In this document: positions 7,898 through 13,974 of the stretch, in pieces
Layout of the letters: each line of letters starts with the position of its first letter
Position numbering within the stretch: the stretch's first letter is position 1
From: JABIDZ01 sp964402905
Lineage (GTDB): Archaea > Iainarchaeota > Iainarchaeia > Iainarchaeales > JAAZKV01
NCBI GenBank assembly: GCA_964402905.1
Contig: CAYODU010000008.1
Span: 1 to 26,519 of the forward strand
Length of the DNA stretch: 26,519 bases
Direction of reading: 5' to 3'
Made by a program: the position numbers and the translations under genes
The notes under the pieces: generated by a model
The model's database searches: none
Seen by the model: only the letters and a program-made list of their open reading frames with translations
Told to the model about the DNA's origin: nothing

Positions 7898-8785
7898 TTA
7901 CCAACCAAAAAAAGAATCGTAAGTAAATCTTCTAAGCGTTTCCTCATCTTCTGGAATTTTTAATATGGTTCTTCTAAATTCCCTTTCATATATTTTAAAT
8001 GTATTTGGAAATCTTTTTTTCAACCAACTAAAAGATATTTTTTGTCTCTTTTTTGCCTCTTGTTTTAGACGACTAAATTCAATCGAATCCCTTTTTGAAA
8101 GTGAAATAAACAAATTTTGTTGAACACCAAAATCTTTTAAACAATCAAGAGCATCATCAACAAATTGCATACTGGTTGACAGCGAAGAAAAAGATTTGTG
8201 CATTCGTTTTGCATCTACTACTCCAATACCGTGTGCAAGAGCCACAATTTCAGCCCAAGTCCCGTACATTTTTCCGCCAGTTAACTCGATTCCCTTTAAT
8301 ACAACACTAAAATCTGCAAATGGATCTGCAAAAGTCATATTTACTCCTTTTGCTGCTGTCTGTCTAAACGAATTAACCGCACGCATAATTTCTCTTTTTT
8401 GTTCACGCGACAAATTTGATTGCTTTACTCGCAAAACAAAGTTGGAAATATTTTTACTAGAAGTAGGAATCCCTTTTATCTCAGGTAAAGTAATTCTTTT
8501 TTTTACTCTTGGAGAGAAAGATGGATCATCAAGAAATGGGTCTATTGATAAAACATATTTATGAAATTCCTGTCCAATTCTATACGCCTGTTTGTTAGGT
8601 CTCTGGTGGGCTGATTTCAAAAACTCATTATAAACTACTCCGAGCGCAAAATTATAATAATATTTTATTTCCCTTTTATTCCTAAACCCCAAACGAAAAT
8701 GAGTGGCTGTTCCAGAAAAAAAACGACCAACGCTTCTCCAAAAAGTTCTTTTGGAAAGGTTCCTTACCCCGATGCGAGAGCCCAT
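7898..8785 (-). CDS. Putative divergent class I isoprenoid synthase-fold protein
   Basis: 295 residues from ATG 8783-8785; the frame is open upstream to a TTG at 8851. In this numbering, SIDPFLDDPS (Asp82, Asp86, Asp87) and QFVDDALDCLKD (DDxxD at 210-214) lie about 128 residues apart. A T-G-G-K segment (about 169-172) comes before the second motif. This is the layout of class I isoprenoid synthases, where two Asp-rich motifs bind Mg2+ and the diphosphate. The surrounding sequence is not clearly similar to GGPP or phytoene synthases, so a substrate cannot be named, and the first motif is not canonical DDxxD. The N terminus is basic and may contact membrane. It is transcribed divergently from the transglutaminase-like gene. 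Confidence 0.55.
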   Translation of the reverse strand: MGSRIGVRNLSKRTFWRSVGRFFSGTATHFRLGFRNKREIKYYYNFALGVVYNEFLKSAHQRPNKQAYRIGQEFHKYVLSIDPFLDDPSFSPRVKKRITLPEIKGIPTSSKNISNFVLRVKQSNLSREQKREIMRAVNSFRQTAAKGVNMTFADPFADFSVVLKGIELTGGKMYGTWAEIVALAHGIGVVDAKRMHKSFSSLSTSMQFVDDALDCLKDFGVQQNLFISLSKRDSIEFSRLKQEAKKRQKISFSWLKKRFPNTFKIYEREFRRTILKIPEDEETLRRFTYDSFFGW

Positions 8786-8852
8786 GAAAAATAAAAAACT
8801 AAAACAATTTAATAAACTAATGCAACAAACCGTGCACTTTTGCAACTCCAAC

Positions 8853-8866
8853 TTATTTTAAATATT
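8853..8866. promoter_or_regulatory. Shared TATA-like element of a divergent gene pair
   Basis: TTATTTTAAATATT is nearly symmetric and lies about 26 bases before ATG 8886 on the plus strand, which fits a leaderless transcript. It could also serve the minus-strand gene, whose mRNA would then begin around 8833 and carry a leader of about 48 bases to ATG 8785. Confidence 0.5.
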
Positions 8867-8885
8867 AGAAGAACAATATATTTTC

Positions 8886-9518
8886 ATGGAAGAATTTTTT
8901 GGTTTGCCTCAAGAACATATTCATTTGATAAAAAAACTCAACTCTCCAAAAAAAATACAGGATTTTCTTGATAAAATAGAAATGAATTTTGAGCCACAAG
9001 GAGATACTTGTATTTCTCCGGAAACTGTTTTGAAAACAAAAAAAGCTCATTGTATTGAGGGAGCAGTACTCGCCACACTAATACTTAGGTACCACGGACA
9101 CGAACCGCTATTACTTGACCTTGAAGCAATTGACCCTGATTTTGATCATGTAGTTGCTTTATTCAAAAAAGATGGTTGTTGGGGAGCAATAAGTAAAACA
9201 AATCATGCAGTACTACGTTACCGCGAACCAATATACAAAACAATACGCGAATTAACAATGTCTTATTTTCACGAATATTTTTTGAATGAGTGCGGAACAA
9301 AAACTTTGCGAAGATACTCAAATCCAGTTAATTTAAAACGCTTTGATAAAAAGAATTGGGTTTGCTCAAAAAAAAATATTTGGTTTATTCCCGAGTACTT
9401 AACTAAAGTAAAGCACCACAATATTCTGACAAAAAAACAAATTCGTAACTTAAGAAAAGCTGATGCCGTGGAAAGAAAAGCTGGTAGAATAGTCCAATAT
9501 AAAAAAACAAAGAAATAA
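8886..9518 (+). CDS. Transglutaminase-like (papain-fold) protein
   Basis: 210 residues starting at ATG 8886, just downstream of a TATA element and without a ribosome-binding site. The core matches a transglutaminase-like cysteine peptidase fold. Cys56 in KAHCIEGAVLATLILRYHG starts the central helix, the following strand is EPLLLDLEA, His88 lies in DFDHVVALF, and a third residue would lie in WGAISKTN (about 99-106). The usual third Asp is not obvious; Asn106 or a nearby residue would have to serve. The C-terminal 60 residues are basic. There is no signal peptide, so it acts in the cytoplasm. The substrate is unknown. Confidence 0.65.
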   Translation: MEEFFGLPQEHIHLIKKLNSPKKIQDFLDKIEMNFEPQGDTCISPETVLKTKKAHCIEGAVLATLILRYHGHEPLLLDLEAIDPDFDHVVALFKKDGCWGAISKTNHAVLRYREPIYKTIRELTMSYFHEYFLNECGTKTLRRYSNPVNLKRFDKKNWVCSKKNIWFIPEYLTKVKHHNILTKKQIRNLRKADAVERKAGRIVQYKKTKK

Positions 9519-9562
9519 TTTTCTCTTAAACACAAAAAGACAGTTTCTTCGCGAGAAATACA

Positions 9563-9570
9563 CTTTTTAT
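9563..9570 (+). promoter_or_regulatory. TATA box, leaderless start at 9594
   Basis: CTTTTTAT is centred 27 bases before ATG 9594, and no purine-rich ribosome-binding site intervenes. Confidence 0.55.
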
Positions 9571-9593
9571 TTGTTTCTTTGAAATAATTGTCT

Positions 9594-10070
9594 ATGAGTA
9601 TCTTTGATTTTTCAAGAAAAAAGAAAACTGAGGCTAGTGTTGAAGAAAAAGTATGTATTCCCGAGCACCAAAGAATAAGAGAAGAAGCTGAAAGAAAAGC
9701 AGCGCTTGATCCACGCATACTTGCAAAACAAGAGTTTCAAAGAAAAAAAGAATTGAAGGAAACTCTAAGAGATATGCCAATAAAAGAAGCTATCAAAGAT
9801 CCTGCTTTCCGACAAAGAGGGATGTTTGAAGTTAGTGGAGTTTACTGCGTTGGAAAAACACTTATGGTGTCAGGTTTTGTTGAATCCGGAGTAATAAAAA
9901 ATCGCATGAAAACATTTAAAGGTGGAAACGAAATGCGTGTAGAAGAAATAAGAATTGGTTCCGAGAAAGTAGCTAATCTAAAAGCCGGTGAAGAAGGAAC
10001 ACTATTTGTAAAAACAAAAAATGTCCCAAACATAAAGTACAGTGAAATACTTTTGTTTGAAGCGAAGTAA
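9594..10070 (+). CDS. Small protein with an EF-Tu domain II-like beta-barrel
   Basis: 158 residues from ATG 9594; a TTG two codons earlier is not favoured. The first ~70 residues are charged and helical (many Lys, Glu, Arg). From about 75, the pattern FEVSGVYCVGKTLMVSGFVE, SGVIKNRMKTF, RVEEIRIGSEKVANLKAGEEGTLFV and KYSEILLF follows the strands of domain II of translation GTPases (G-x-V-x-x-G-x-I, then the x-x-A-x-x-G-x-x-x-x-x motif). No GTPase domain is present. Free-standing proteins with this barrel occur in archaea, with unknown roles. A link to translation or to RNA or protein binding is inference. Confidence 0.6.
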   Translation: MSIFDFSRKKKTEASVEEKVCIPEHQRIREEAERKAALDPRILAKQEFQRKKELKETLRDMPIKEAIKDPAFRQRGMFEVSGVYCVGKTLMVSGFVESGVIKNRMKTFKGGNEMRVEEIRIGSEKVANLKAGEEGTLFVKTKNVPNIKYSEILLFEAK

Positions 10071-10146
10071 AGCCTTTAGATAAAAAAACAATTAGATTTG
10101 CAAAGGACACTCAAAACAACCTTTTAATAAATTTGCTAAACCAAAA

Positions 10147-10170
10147 TTAAATACTAGAGCCAAAGGCTCT
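10147..10170 (+). promoter_or_regulatory. TATA element and hairpin before tRNA-Leu
   Basis: TTAAATA (about 10147-10153) lies about 33 bases before the tRNA. It is followed at once by a perfect 6-bp inverted repeat (AGAGCC, loop AAA, GGCTCT, 10156-10170), which would lie between the TATA box and the mature 5' end. Confidence 0.5.
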
Positions 10171-10220
10171 AATAAAACAAAAGCACGGGTAGGGAAGCGG
10201 TCAAACCCGCCGGACTCAAG

Positions 10221-10317
10221 GCACTTCTTTTGCTAACGCAAAAGACCCGCACTAGAAAAGGAGCTATTGCCCCACGCACTTCTTTTGCTAACGCAAAAGA
10301 CCTGCACTAGAAAAGGA
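10221..10317 (+). repeat. Two 42-base direct repeats inside the tRNA intron
   Basis: 10221-10262 and 10276-10317 are identical except for one base (C at 10248, T at 10303), offset by 55 bases. Each contains a perfect 8-bp hairpin TCTTTTGC-TAAC-GCAAAAGA (10226-10245 and 10281-10300). Every module begins with GCACT. Confidence 0.9.
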
Positions 10318-10334
10318 TAAATTAAGTGTTAGAT
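10221..10334 (+). other. Archaeal tRNA intron with bulge-helix-bulge ends
   Basis: The predicted cuts are 10220/10221 and 10334/10335. The outer helix is the anticodon stem. A four-base central helix forms between 10215-10218 and 10329-10332 with one C-U mismatch. The three-base bulges are AGG (10219-10221) and ATA (10333-10335), each cut after its second base. The inner helix is CACTT (10222-10226) with AAGTG (10324-10328), perfect. This is the geometry cut by the archaeal splicing endonuclease. The body is filled by repeats (separate entry). There is no open frame for a homing endonuclease. Confidence 0.85.
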
Positions 10335-10377
10335 ATCCGGTCGCTTAGTGCGTTCGACGGTTCGAGCCCGTCCCCGT

Positions 10378-10410
10378 GCACTAAAAAAGGAGCTATTGCC
10401 CCACGCACTT
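10378..10410 (+). repeat. Copy of intron sequence straddling the tRNA 3' end
   Basis: These 33 bases match intron positions 10249-10281 with one mismatch. The match begins inside the last two acceptor-stem bases of the tRNA and continues into the 3' flank. It therefore extends the module series seen in the intron to the other side of exon 2. Confidence 0.88.
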
Positions 10411-10432
10411 AATTATATAAAAAAGTGATTCT

Positions 10433-10621
10433 ATGGAATGCAAAAAAGAAAAAAATCTAAAGAATTGTAATTGCACATATGACTGTGAAAAGAAAGGTAT
10501 TTGCTGCGAGTGCATTCCTTATCACAGAAAAAGAAATGAATTACCCGCTTGTTACTTTACAAAAGAAAAAGAAAAGACTTATGATAGAAGTGTTGAAAAT
10601 TATTTGAAGAACAAAAAGTGA
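10433..10621 (+). CDS. DUF6485 cysteine-rich small protein
   Basis: 62 residues, highly charged, with six cysteines in the order C3, C12, C14, C18, C24, C25 plus C27 and C40. The pattern MECKKEKNLKNCNC, GICCECIPYHRK, LPACYF and KTYDRSVENY is that of DUF6485, a small cytosolic family shared by bacteria and archaea that probably binds zinc. TATATAAA at 10414-10421 lies too close to the ATG for a standard leaderless start, so transcription from upstream is also possible. It begins 53 bases after tRNA-Leu. Confidence 0.8.
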   Translation: MECKKEKNLKNCNCTYDCEKKGICCECIPYHRKRNELPACYFTKEKEKTYDRSVENYLKNKK

Positions 10622-10653
10622 AACAAAATAATTTACTGTAGGGCTATAAAAAT

Positions 10654-10707
10654 AAACTACTAGGAACTAAACTATTAGAAACCAAATTACTAGAAACTAA
10701 ATTATTA
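10654..10707. repeat. 15-base tandem repeat, about 3.6 copies
   Basis: Units start at 10654, 10669, 10684 and 10699, with a consensus near AAACTATTAGAAACT. The repeat fills the gap between the converging DUF6485 and aminopeptidase genes and includes the latter's stop codon. Confidence 0.75.
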
Positions 10708-11764
10708 ATTTTCCATTATCCATTATTTGTTTTCCATCAAACCAGATACTTGGATTTGCAATAACATTATCAAAGTGTCCGTGGCACTCTGTTTTCCCAC
10801 CAAAGTGTTTGTTTTGTCCATAAGCAAAGTGACATGTTCCAAAAGCTTTTTCATCACAAATCATTGCACCCACAATAATTGCTTTATTGTTTGTTCCGAT
10901 TCCAAACTCTGCAATTGTGCGAAGAGCCTTTTTGTAGTCTGGAACATTTTCTCTTTTGTTAACCGAATCAATATAATCAAGATTATCATTTATTGTTTCA
11001 TTATTTGTTTCAAACAGGATTCCATTCTTAAAAACAAATTTAATCGGTTCTTTTGGAAGAATTGTTTGCCCAGATATTTTTGCGCTCGAAACAAAAGCAA
11101 CTCCATTAGCTGAATCTTCAATTGGGGCTGTGTAAATTTCTCCAACAGGATAATTTGTTGAATATACTTTCCAGTTACCATCATTACAAATAACTTCTCT
11201 TGCACCAAGAGAAAAAGAAAAATCTGTCCCAAAAGGACAAGTAATTTTAACTTCTTTTGTTTTCTCCAAAAGCGGTTTTAATTTGGATTGAATAAGAACC
11301 ATTTCTTTTTCATCTGCACCAAATGAATCTATAAATGCATTTACTTTATCTGCTTTAATAGAAGATAACCCGCCAAGAGCAATCATCTTAAAACCATTTT
11401 TTCTTATCAAATCACGCATTAAAACTTGTTTTCCATCCACAACAATGTAACCCCTATTTCCTGAACCAACCGAAATAAAACAATCGCCTTTGTCAAGAGA
11501 CAAAATTGCTTTTTTTGTAATTTCACTTGCTTTTGAAACACCTAATTTTGGCCCCTCAACTATCACCGAAACCTGACATCCAAGTGAAAAAAGTTTTTCA
11601 TAAAATGTTTTTGCTATAGCTAGTGCAATTCCTTTTCCATTGTCAGTCCAGATTAATACATTGTCTCCTTTTTTTAGTTCATACAAAGAAAATAATTTTT
11701 CTATTGAAGGAAGTGAAATAGATTCACTACAAGAAAACTTCTCGGATTGATTAATATTGAGCAT
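10697..11764 (-). CDS. M29-family (leucyl) aminopeptidase
   Basis: 355 residues, ATG at 11762-11764. A TATA element (minus, 11788-11795) is about 27 bases upstream and no ribosome-binding site is seen, suggesting a leaderless mRNA. The family's metal and catalytic residues are visible: YPVGEIYTAPIE (Glu209, Glu216), IAEFGIGTN (Glu286), FGTCHFAYGQN (His312), and CHGHFDNVIANPS (His328, His330, Asp332). M29 enzymes are cytosolic two-metal aminopeptidases that remove N-terminal residues. Length fits the family. It lies 48 bases downstream of the DUF1704 gene, next to two ATP-grasp ligases, so a role in local peptide turnover is possible but unproven. Confidence 0.82.
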   Translation of the reverse strand: MLNINQSEKFSCSESISLPSIEKLFSLYELKKGDNVLIWTDNGKGIALAIAKTFYEKLFSLGCQVSVIVEGPKLGVSKASEITKKAILSLDKGDCFISVGSGNRGYIVVDGKQVLMRDLIRKNGFKMIALGGLSSIKADKVNAFIDSFGADEKEMVLIQSKLKPLLEKTKEVKITCPFGTDFSFSLGAREVICNDGNWKVYSTNYPVGEIYTAPIEDSANGVAFVSSAKISGQTILPKEPIKFVFKNGILFETNNETINDNLDYIDSVNKRENVPDYKKALRTIAEFGIGTNNKAIIVGAMICDEKAFGTCHFAYGQNKHFGGKTECHGHFDNVIANPSIWFDGKQIMDNGKLII

Positions 11765-11787
11765 AAGAATAATTTGTTTGAAGTCAA

Positions 11788-11795
11788 TAAAAAGC
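11788..11795 (-). promoter_or_regulatory. TATA box of the aminopeptidase gene
   Basis: On the minus strand, GCTTTTTA is centred 27 bases before the ATG at 11764, so the gene can be transcribed independently of the upstream DUF1704 gene. Confidence 0.5.
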
Positions 11796-11812
11796 TATTT
11801 AATTTGTTTTAC

Positions 11813-12934
11813 TTAGGGTAGAAAAAAAGGTTTTTTTAAACCATCAACATCTTTCACAAGAGGTACATCATACACAGAGTATCTTCCCATATAAAGTTCA
11901 TCTATTTTCTTTTCTTTTAAAAAATCTTGTACCACAAGATATCCTTTAAGATAAAGAATATCTTTTGTAAATGCACCCGGCAAGGACTGCTTGTAAACAC
12001 CCCTTTTTGCTCTCAATGCAAGAGTAAATGCATCATCATCAGAAAAAAATGTAGTTAGTTCTTCAAAAGTATCAAAAAAATTTTTTCTTGAAGCAATGTC
12101 AATCGCAATTACTCTGCCCGCATAATTTTTTAACTGATTATCAACATTTACTTTTTCCATATTTTCGATAACAACAGCAATCCCTTCTTCTGTTTCGATA
12201 GTTTCTTTTGAAAGTCCTCTTGCAAAAAGAGAGTAGGGTTGCTTACAACCATTTTCATATCTATAAATGTGCCCCTTGATTTCATGTGCTATTAAACGCC
12301 CCACACTTTCCTCGGTAAGAACAGTATTTTTATTAATCAGGATTTCTTTTGTACGAATATTAACTGAGTATTTTGAACCAGTTGATTCACGCAAAGAGAT
12401 TTTGTAAGATAGTTTTTTCTTTTTGAGAAAAGCCTCTATTCTTTCTTTTGCAGTAGAAAAAGAGATTTTATTTTCTTTTGGTAAATTTTTCTTTGAAATA
12501 AGTTCTTTTGCATATTTTAAAGTTTTGGAATCAACTCTCCCATAATATTCATTGGAATTGTTTGAAAAATTTGGCGTGCCAACACTTTTCATTAATTCTA
12601 TTCTTTCAAATAAATCAAGAATTTTTTTCTCAAATATCAAACCAAGAGCATCCCCCGGTATCCCGTCCAAAAGCAGTTTAAGTTCATTCTTATGTATCTC
12701 AAATGTCGGCGTAATTGAAAAATAACTGTATAATGGATTTCTTGACGGGTAAACAAAAAAAGGATTATAGATGTTTCCTTTTTTTAATTCTGCAAAAAAC
12801 TTTTTTTTCTGTTCATCCACATTCTGCGGATTAATATAAACTAAGAGATTAGATTCAATCGCTTTTGCAAGTTGACACACTTTCTGATCGAGAAGAATAT
12901 AATCGACAAAACCCCTTGGATTATTTGTATTCAT
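11813..12934 (-). CDS. DUF1704 (tyrosine/matrix carboxypeptidase family) metallopeptidase
   Basis: 373 residues from ATG 12932-12934, six bases after GGTG; a GTG three codons upstream is less likely. The active site is HEIKGH (His217, Glu218, His222), i.e. HExxxH rather than the usual HExxH. It is followed 27 residues later by ETEEGIAV, the counterpart of the family's QEGLA-type motif that gives the third metal ligand. This pair defines DUF1704, which includes the animal tubulin tyrosine carboxypeptidases (MATCAP/KIAA0895). Family members cut C-terminal residues. There is no signal peptide, so it is cytosolic. It follows the ATP-grasp pair after about 104 bases that contain a TATA-like stretch (minus, 12986-13000), so it has its own promoter. 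Bacterial DUF1704 genes are also often found beside ATP-grasp genes. Confidence 0.82.
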   Translation of the reverse strand: MNTNNPRGFVDYILLDQKVCQLAKAIESNLLVYINPQNVDEQKKKFFAELKKGNIYNPFFVYPSRNPLYSYFSITPTFEIHKNELKLLLDGIPGDALGLIFEKKILDLFERIELMKSVGTPNFSNNSNEYYGRVDSKTLKYAKELISKKNLPKENKISFSTAKERIEAFLKKKKLSYKISLRESTGSKYSVNIRTKEILINKNTVLTEESVGRLIAHEIKGHIYRYENGCKQPYSLFARGLSKETIETEEGIAVVIENMEKVNVDNQLKNYAGRVIAIDIASRKNFFDTFEELTTFFSDDDAFTLALRAKRGVYKQSLPGAFTKDILYLKGYLVVQDFLKEKKIDELYMGRYSVYDVPLVKDVDGLKKPFFLP

Positions 12935-12985
12935 TTTTAACACCGCTCACAATCATTTTTAGTACCCAAAATAGTTTAAAGAACG

Positions 12986-13000
12986 ATATATATTAATTAA
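12986..13000 (-). promoter_or_regulatory. TATA-like element of the DUF1704 gene
   Basis: The AT-only stretch TTAATTAATATATAT (minus strand) lies about 55-65 bases before ATG 12934. It would give a leader of about 30 bases that includes the GGTG ribosome-binding site. Confidence 0.45.
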
Positions 13001-13038
13001 CCGAAAAAAGCTTCTCAAAATGCAGAATTATAACTGAA

Positions 13039-13974
13039 TTATTTCGCAATTGTTTGCATTAACTCTTCTTTTTCCAAAAGTTTCTTCTCTCTTCTTTTTT
13101 TCTGAGAAACTTTTCTATGAATCAATTTTAACCATTCATGTATAACCATATTCCCAAGATATTTTTTGAATGGCCCCGGCATAAAATTTGCTTCAATAAC
13201 AACCCACTTCTTTTTGTTTTCCATCAAATCAATCGCACAAATATCCATTCCCAAAATTTTTGCGGAATCCTTTGCTATTTGGATAATTTCTTCTGAAGGA
13301 TTAATTAGATTAGCCGAACCACCCCTTGAAATATTTGAACGCCAATCCCCTTTCTTTGAAGTTCGTTTAACAGTTAAAACATAATTTCCAATTACATAGC
13401 ATCGAATATCGGTGTTCTTTCCTTTAATAAAAATTTGAGTACAAATAAACTCTTCAAACAAGTGAACCGCATCAAGAATACTATCCATTTGTTGTGGAGT
13501 ATTCACTAGCACAACGCCTTTTCCTGCAAAACCTGAAATTAATTTCATTACAAACGGATAACCAGTTTCGCGCACCGCTAACTTAGAATACTTTGGCGAA
13601 ATAAAAAGCGTACTCAGTATTCCCGGAATACCTTTGCTAGATAACACCTGTGAAGTAAAAAATTTGTGATTTGTTATTTGATAGGATTTCAAATTCACAG
13701 GACAATAAGCAGAACTTTGTTCAATCGCTTTGAGAACCGCCTCACCCAGAAGAAAATCTCTTGCAGAGAAACGCGGATAAATTGCATCAAATTCCAATAA
13801 ATTCTTGCCTTTGTAGAACATTCCAACCCCATGATCAGATGTTTGTATCTGAATTTTATCAATCGTAACAAACAAAACAGATTCAAAGAATTTTTTTGAT
13901 TCATCAATCATTGAATTAACAGTTGATTTTTTGAATGTCTTTGAAGCAATTACAAGCAAACTATATTTTTTCAT
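13039..13974 (-). CDS. RimK/LysX-type ATP-grasp amidoligase, apparently active
   Basis: 311 residues. All ATP-grasp landmarks are present: YPFVMKLISGFAGKGVVLV (Lys144 and the glycine loop), EEFI then KGKNTDIRCYVIG (Asp189-Arg191), KGDWRSNISRGGSA (the RimK-type substrate loop), AIDLMENKKKWVVIEANFMPG (Asp249, Glu261, Asn263 for Mg2+). RimK-type enzymes join an amino acid to a carboxyl group of a protein or peptide with ATP, through an acyl phosphate; RimK adds Glu to ribosomal protein S6, and LysX/ArgX load LysW. The start codon overlaps the stop of the upstream paralog by four bases (ATGA), so the two are translationally coupled. The basic C-terminal tail after 280 is longer than needed for the fold. 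The substrate is unknown. Confidence 0.85.
   Translation of the reverse strand: MKKYSLLVIASKTFKKSTVNSMIDESKKFFESVLFVTIDKIQIQTSDHGVGMFYKGKNLLEFDAIYPRFSARDFLLGEAVLKAIEQSSAYCPVNLKSYQITNHKFFTSQVLSSKGIPGILSTLFISPKYSKLAVRETGYPFVMKLISGFAGKGVVLVNTPQQMDSILDAVHLFEEFICTQIFIKGKNTDIRCYVIGNYVLTVKRTSKKGDWRSNISRGGSANLINPSEEIIQIAKDSAKILGMDICAIDLMENKKKWVVIEANFMPGPFKKYLGNMVIHEWLKLIHRKVSQKKRREKKLLEKEELMQTIAK

Larger units (their letters stand above)
10183..10380 (+). tRNA. tRNA-Leu (anticodon CAA) with a 114-base intron
   Basis: The acceptor stem GCACGGG (10183-10189) pairs perfectly with CCCGTGC (10373-10379); discriminator A is 10380. The D stem is GGG/CCC (10192-10194, 10206-10208). The anticodon stem 10210-10214 pairs with 10336-10340. 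The loop reads CT-CAA-G, then the intron, then A, so the intron sits at the canonical 37/38 position and the anticodon is 10217-10219. A long variable arm (10341-10355) fits leucine. The T arm is GACGG-TTCGAGC-CCGTC. The mature RNA would be 84 bases; CCA is not encoded. It reads UUG codons. Confidence 0.93.

Noticed and set aside
10221..10334. Box C/D guide RNA inside the tRNA intron, as known for archaeal tRNA-Trp
   Set aside because: No RTGATGA C box or CTGA D box could be found in the intron.
10221..10410. The repeats in and after tRNA-Leu as a small CRISPR array
   Set aside because: Unit spacing is irregular, there are only two or three copies, spacers are not unique, and the units sit inside an intron with splice ends.
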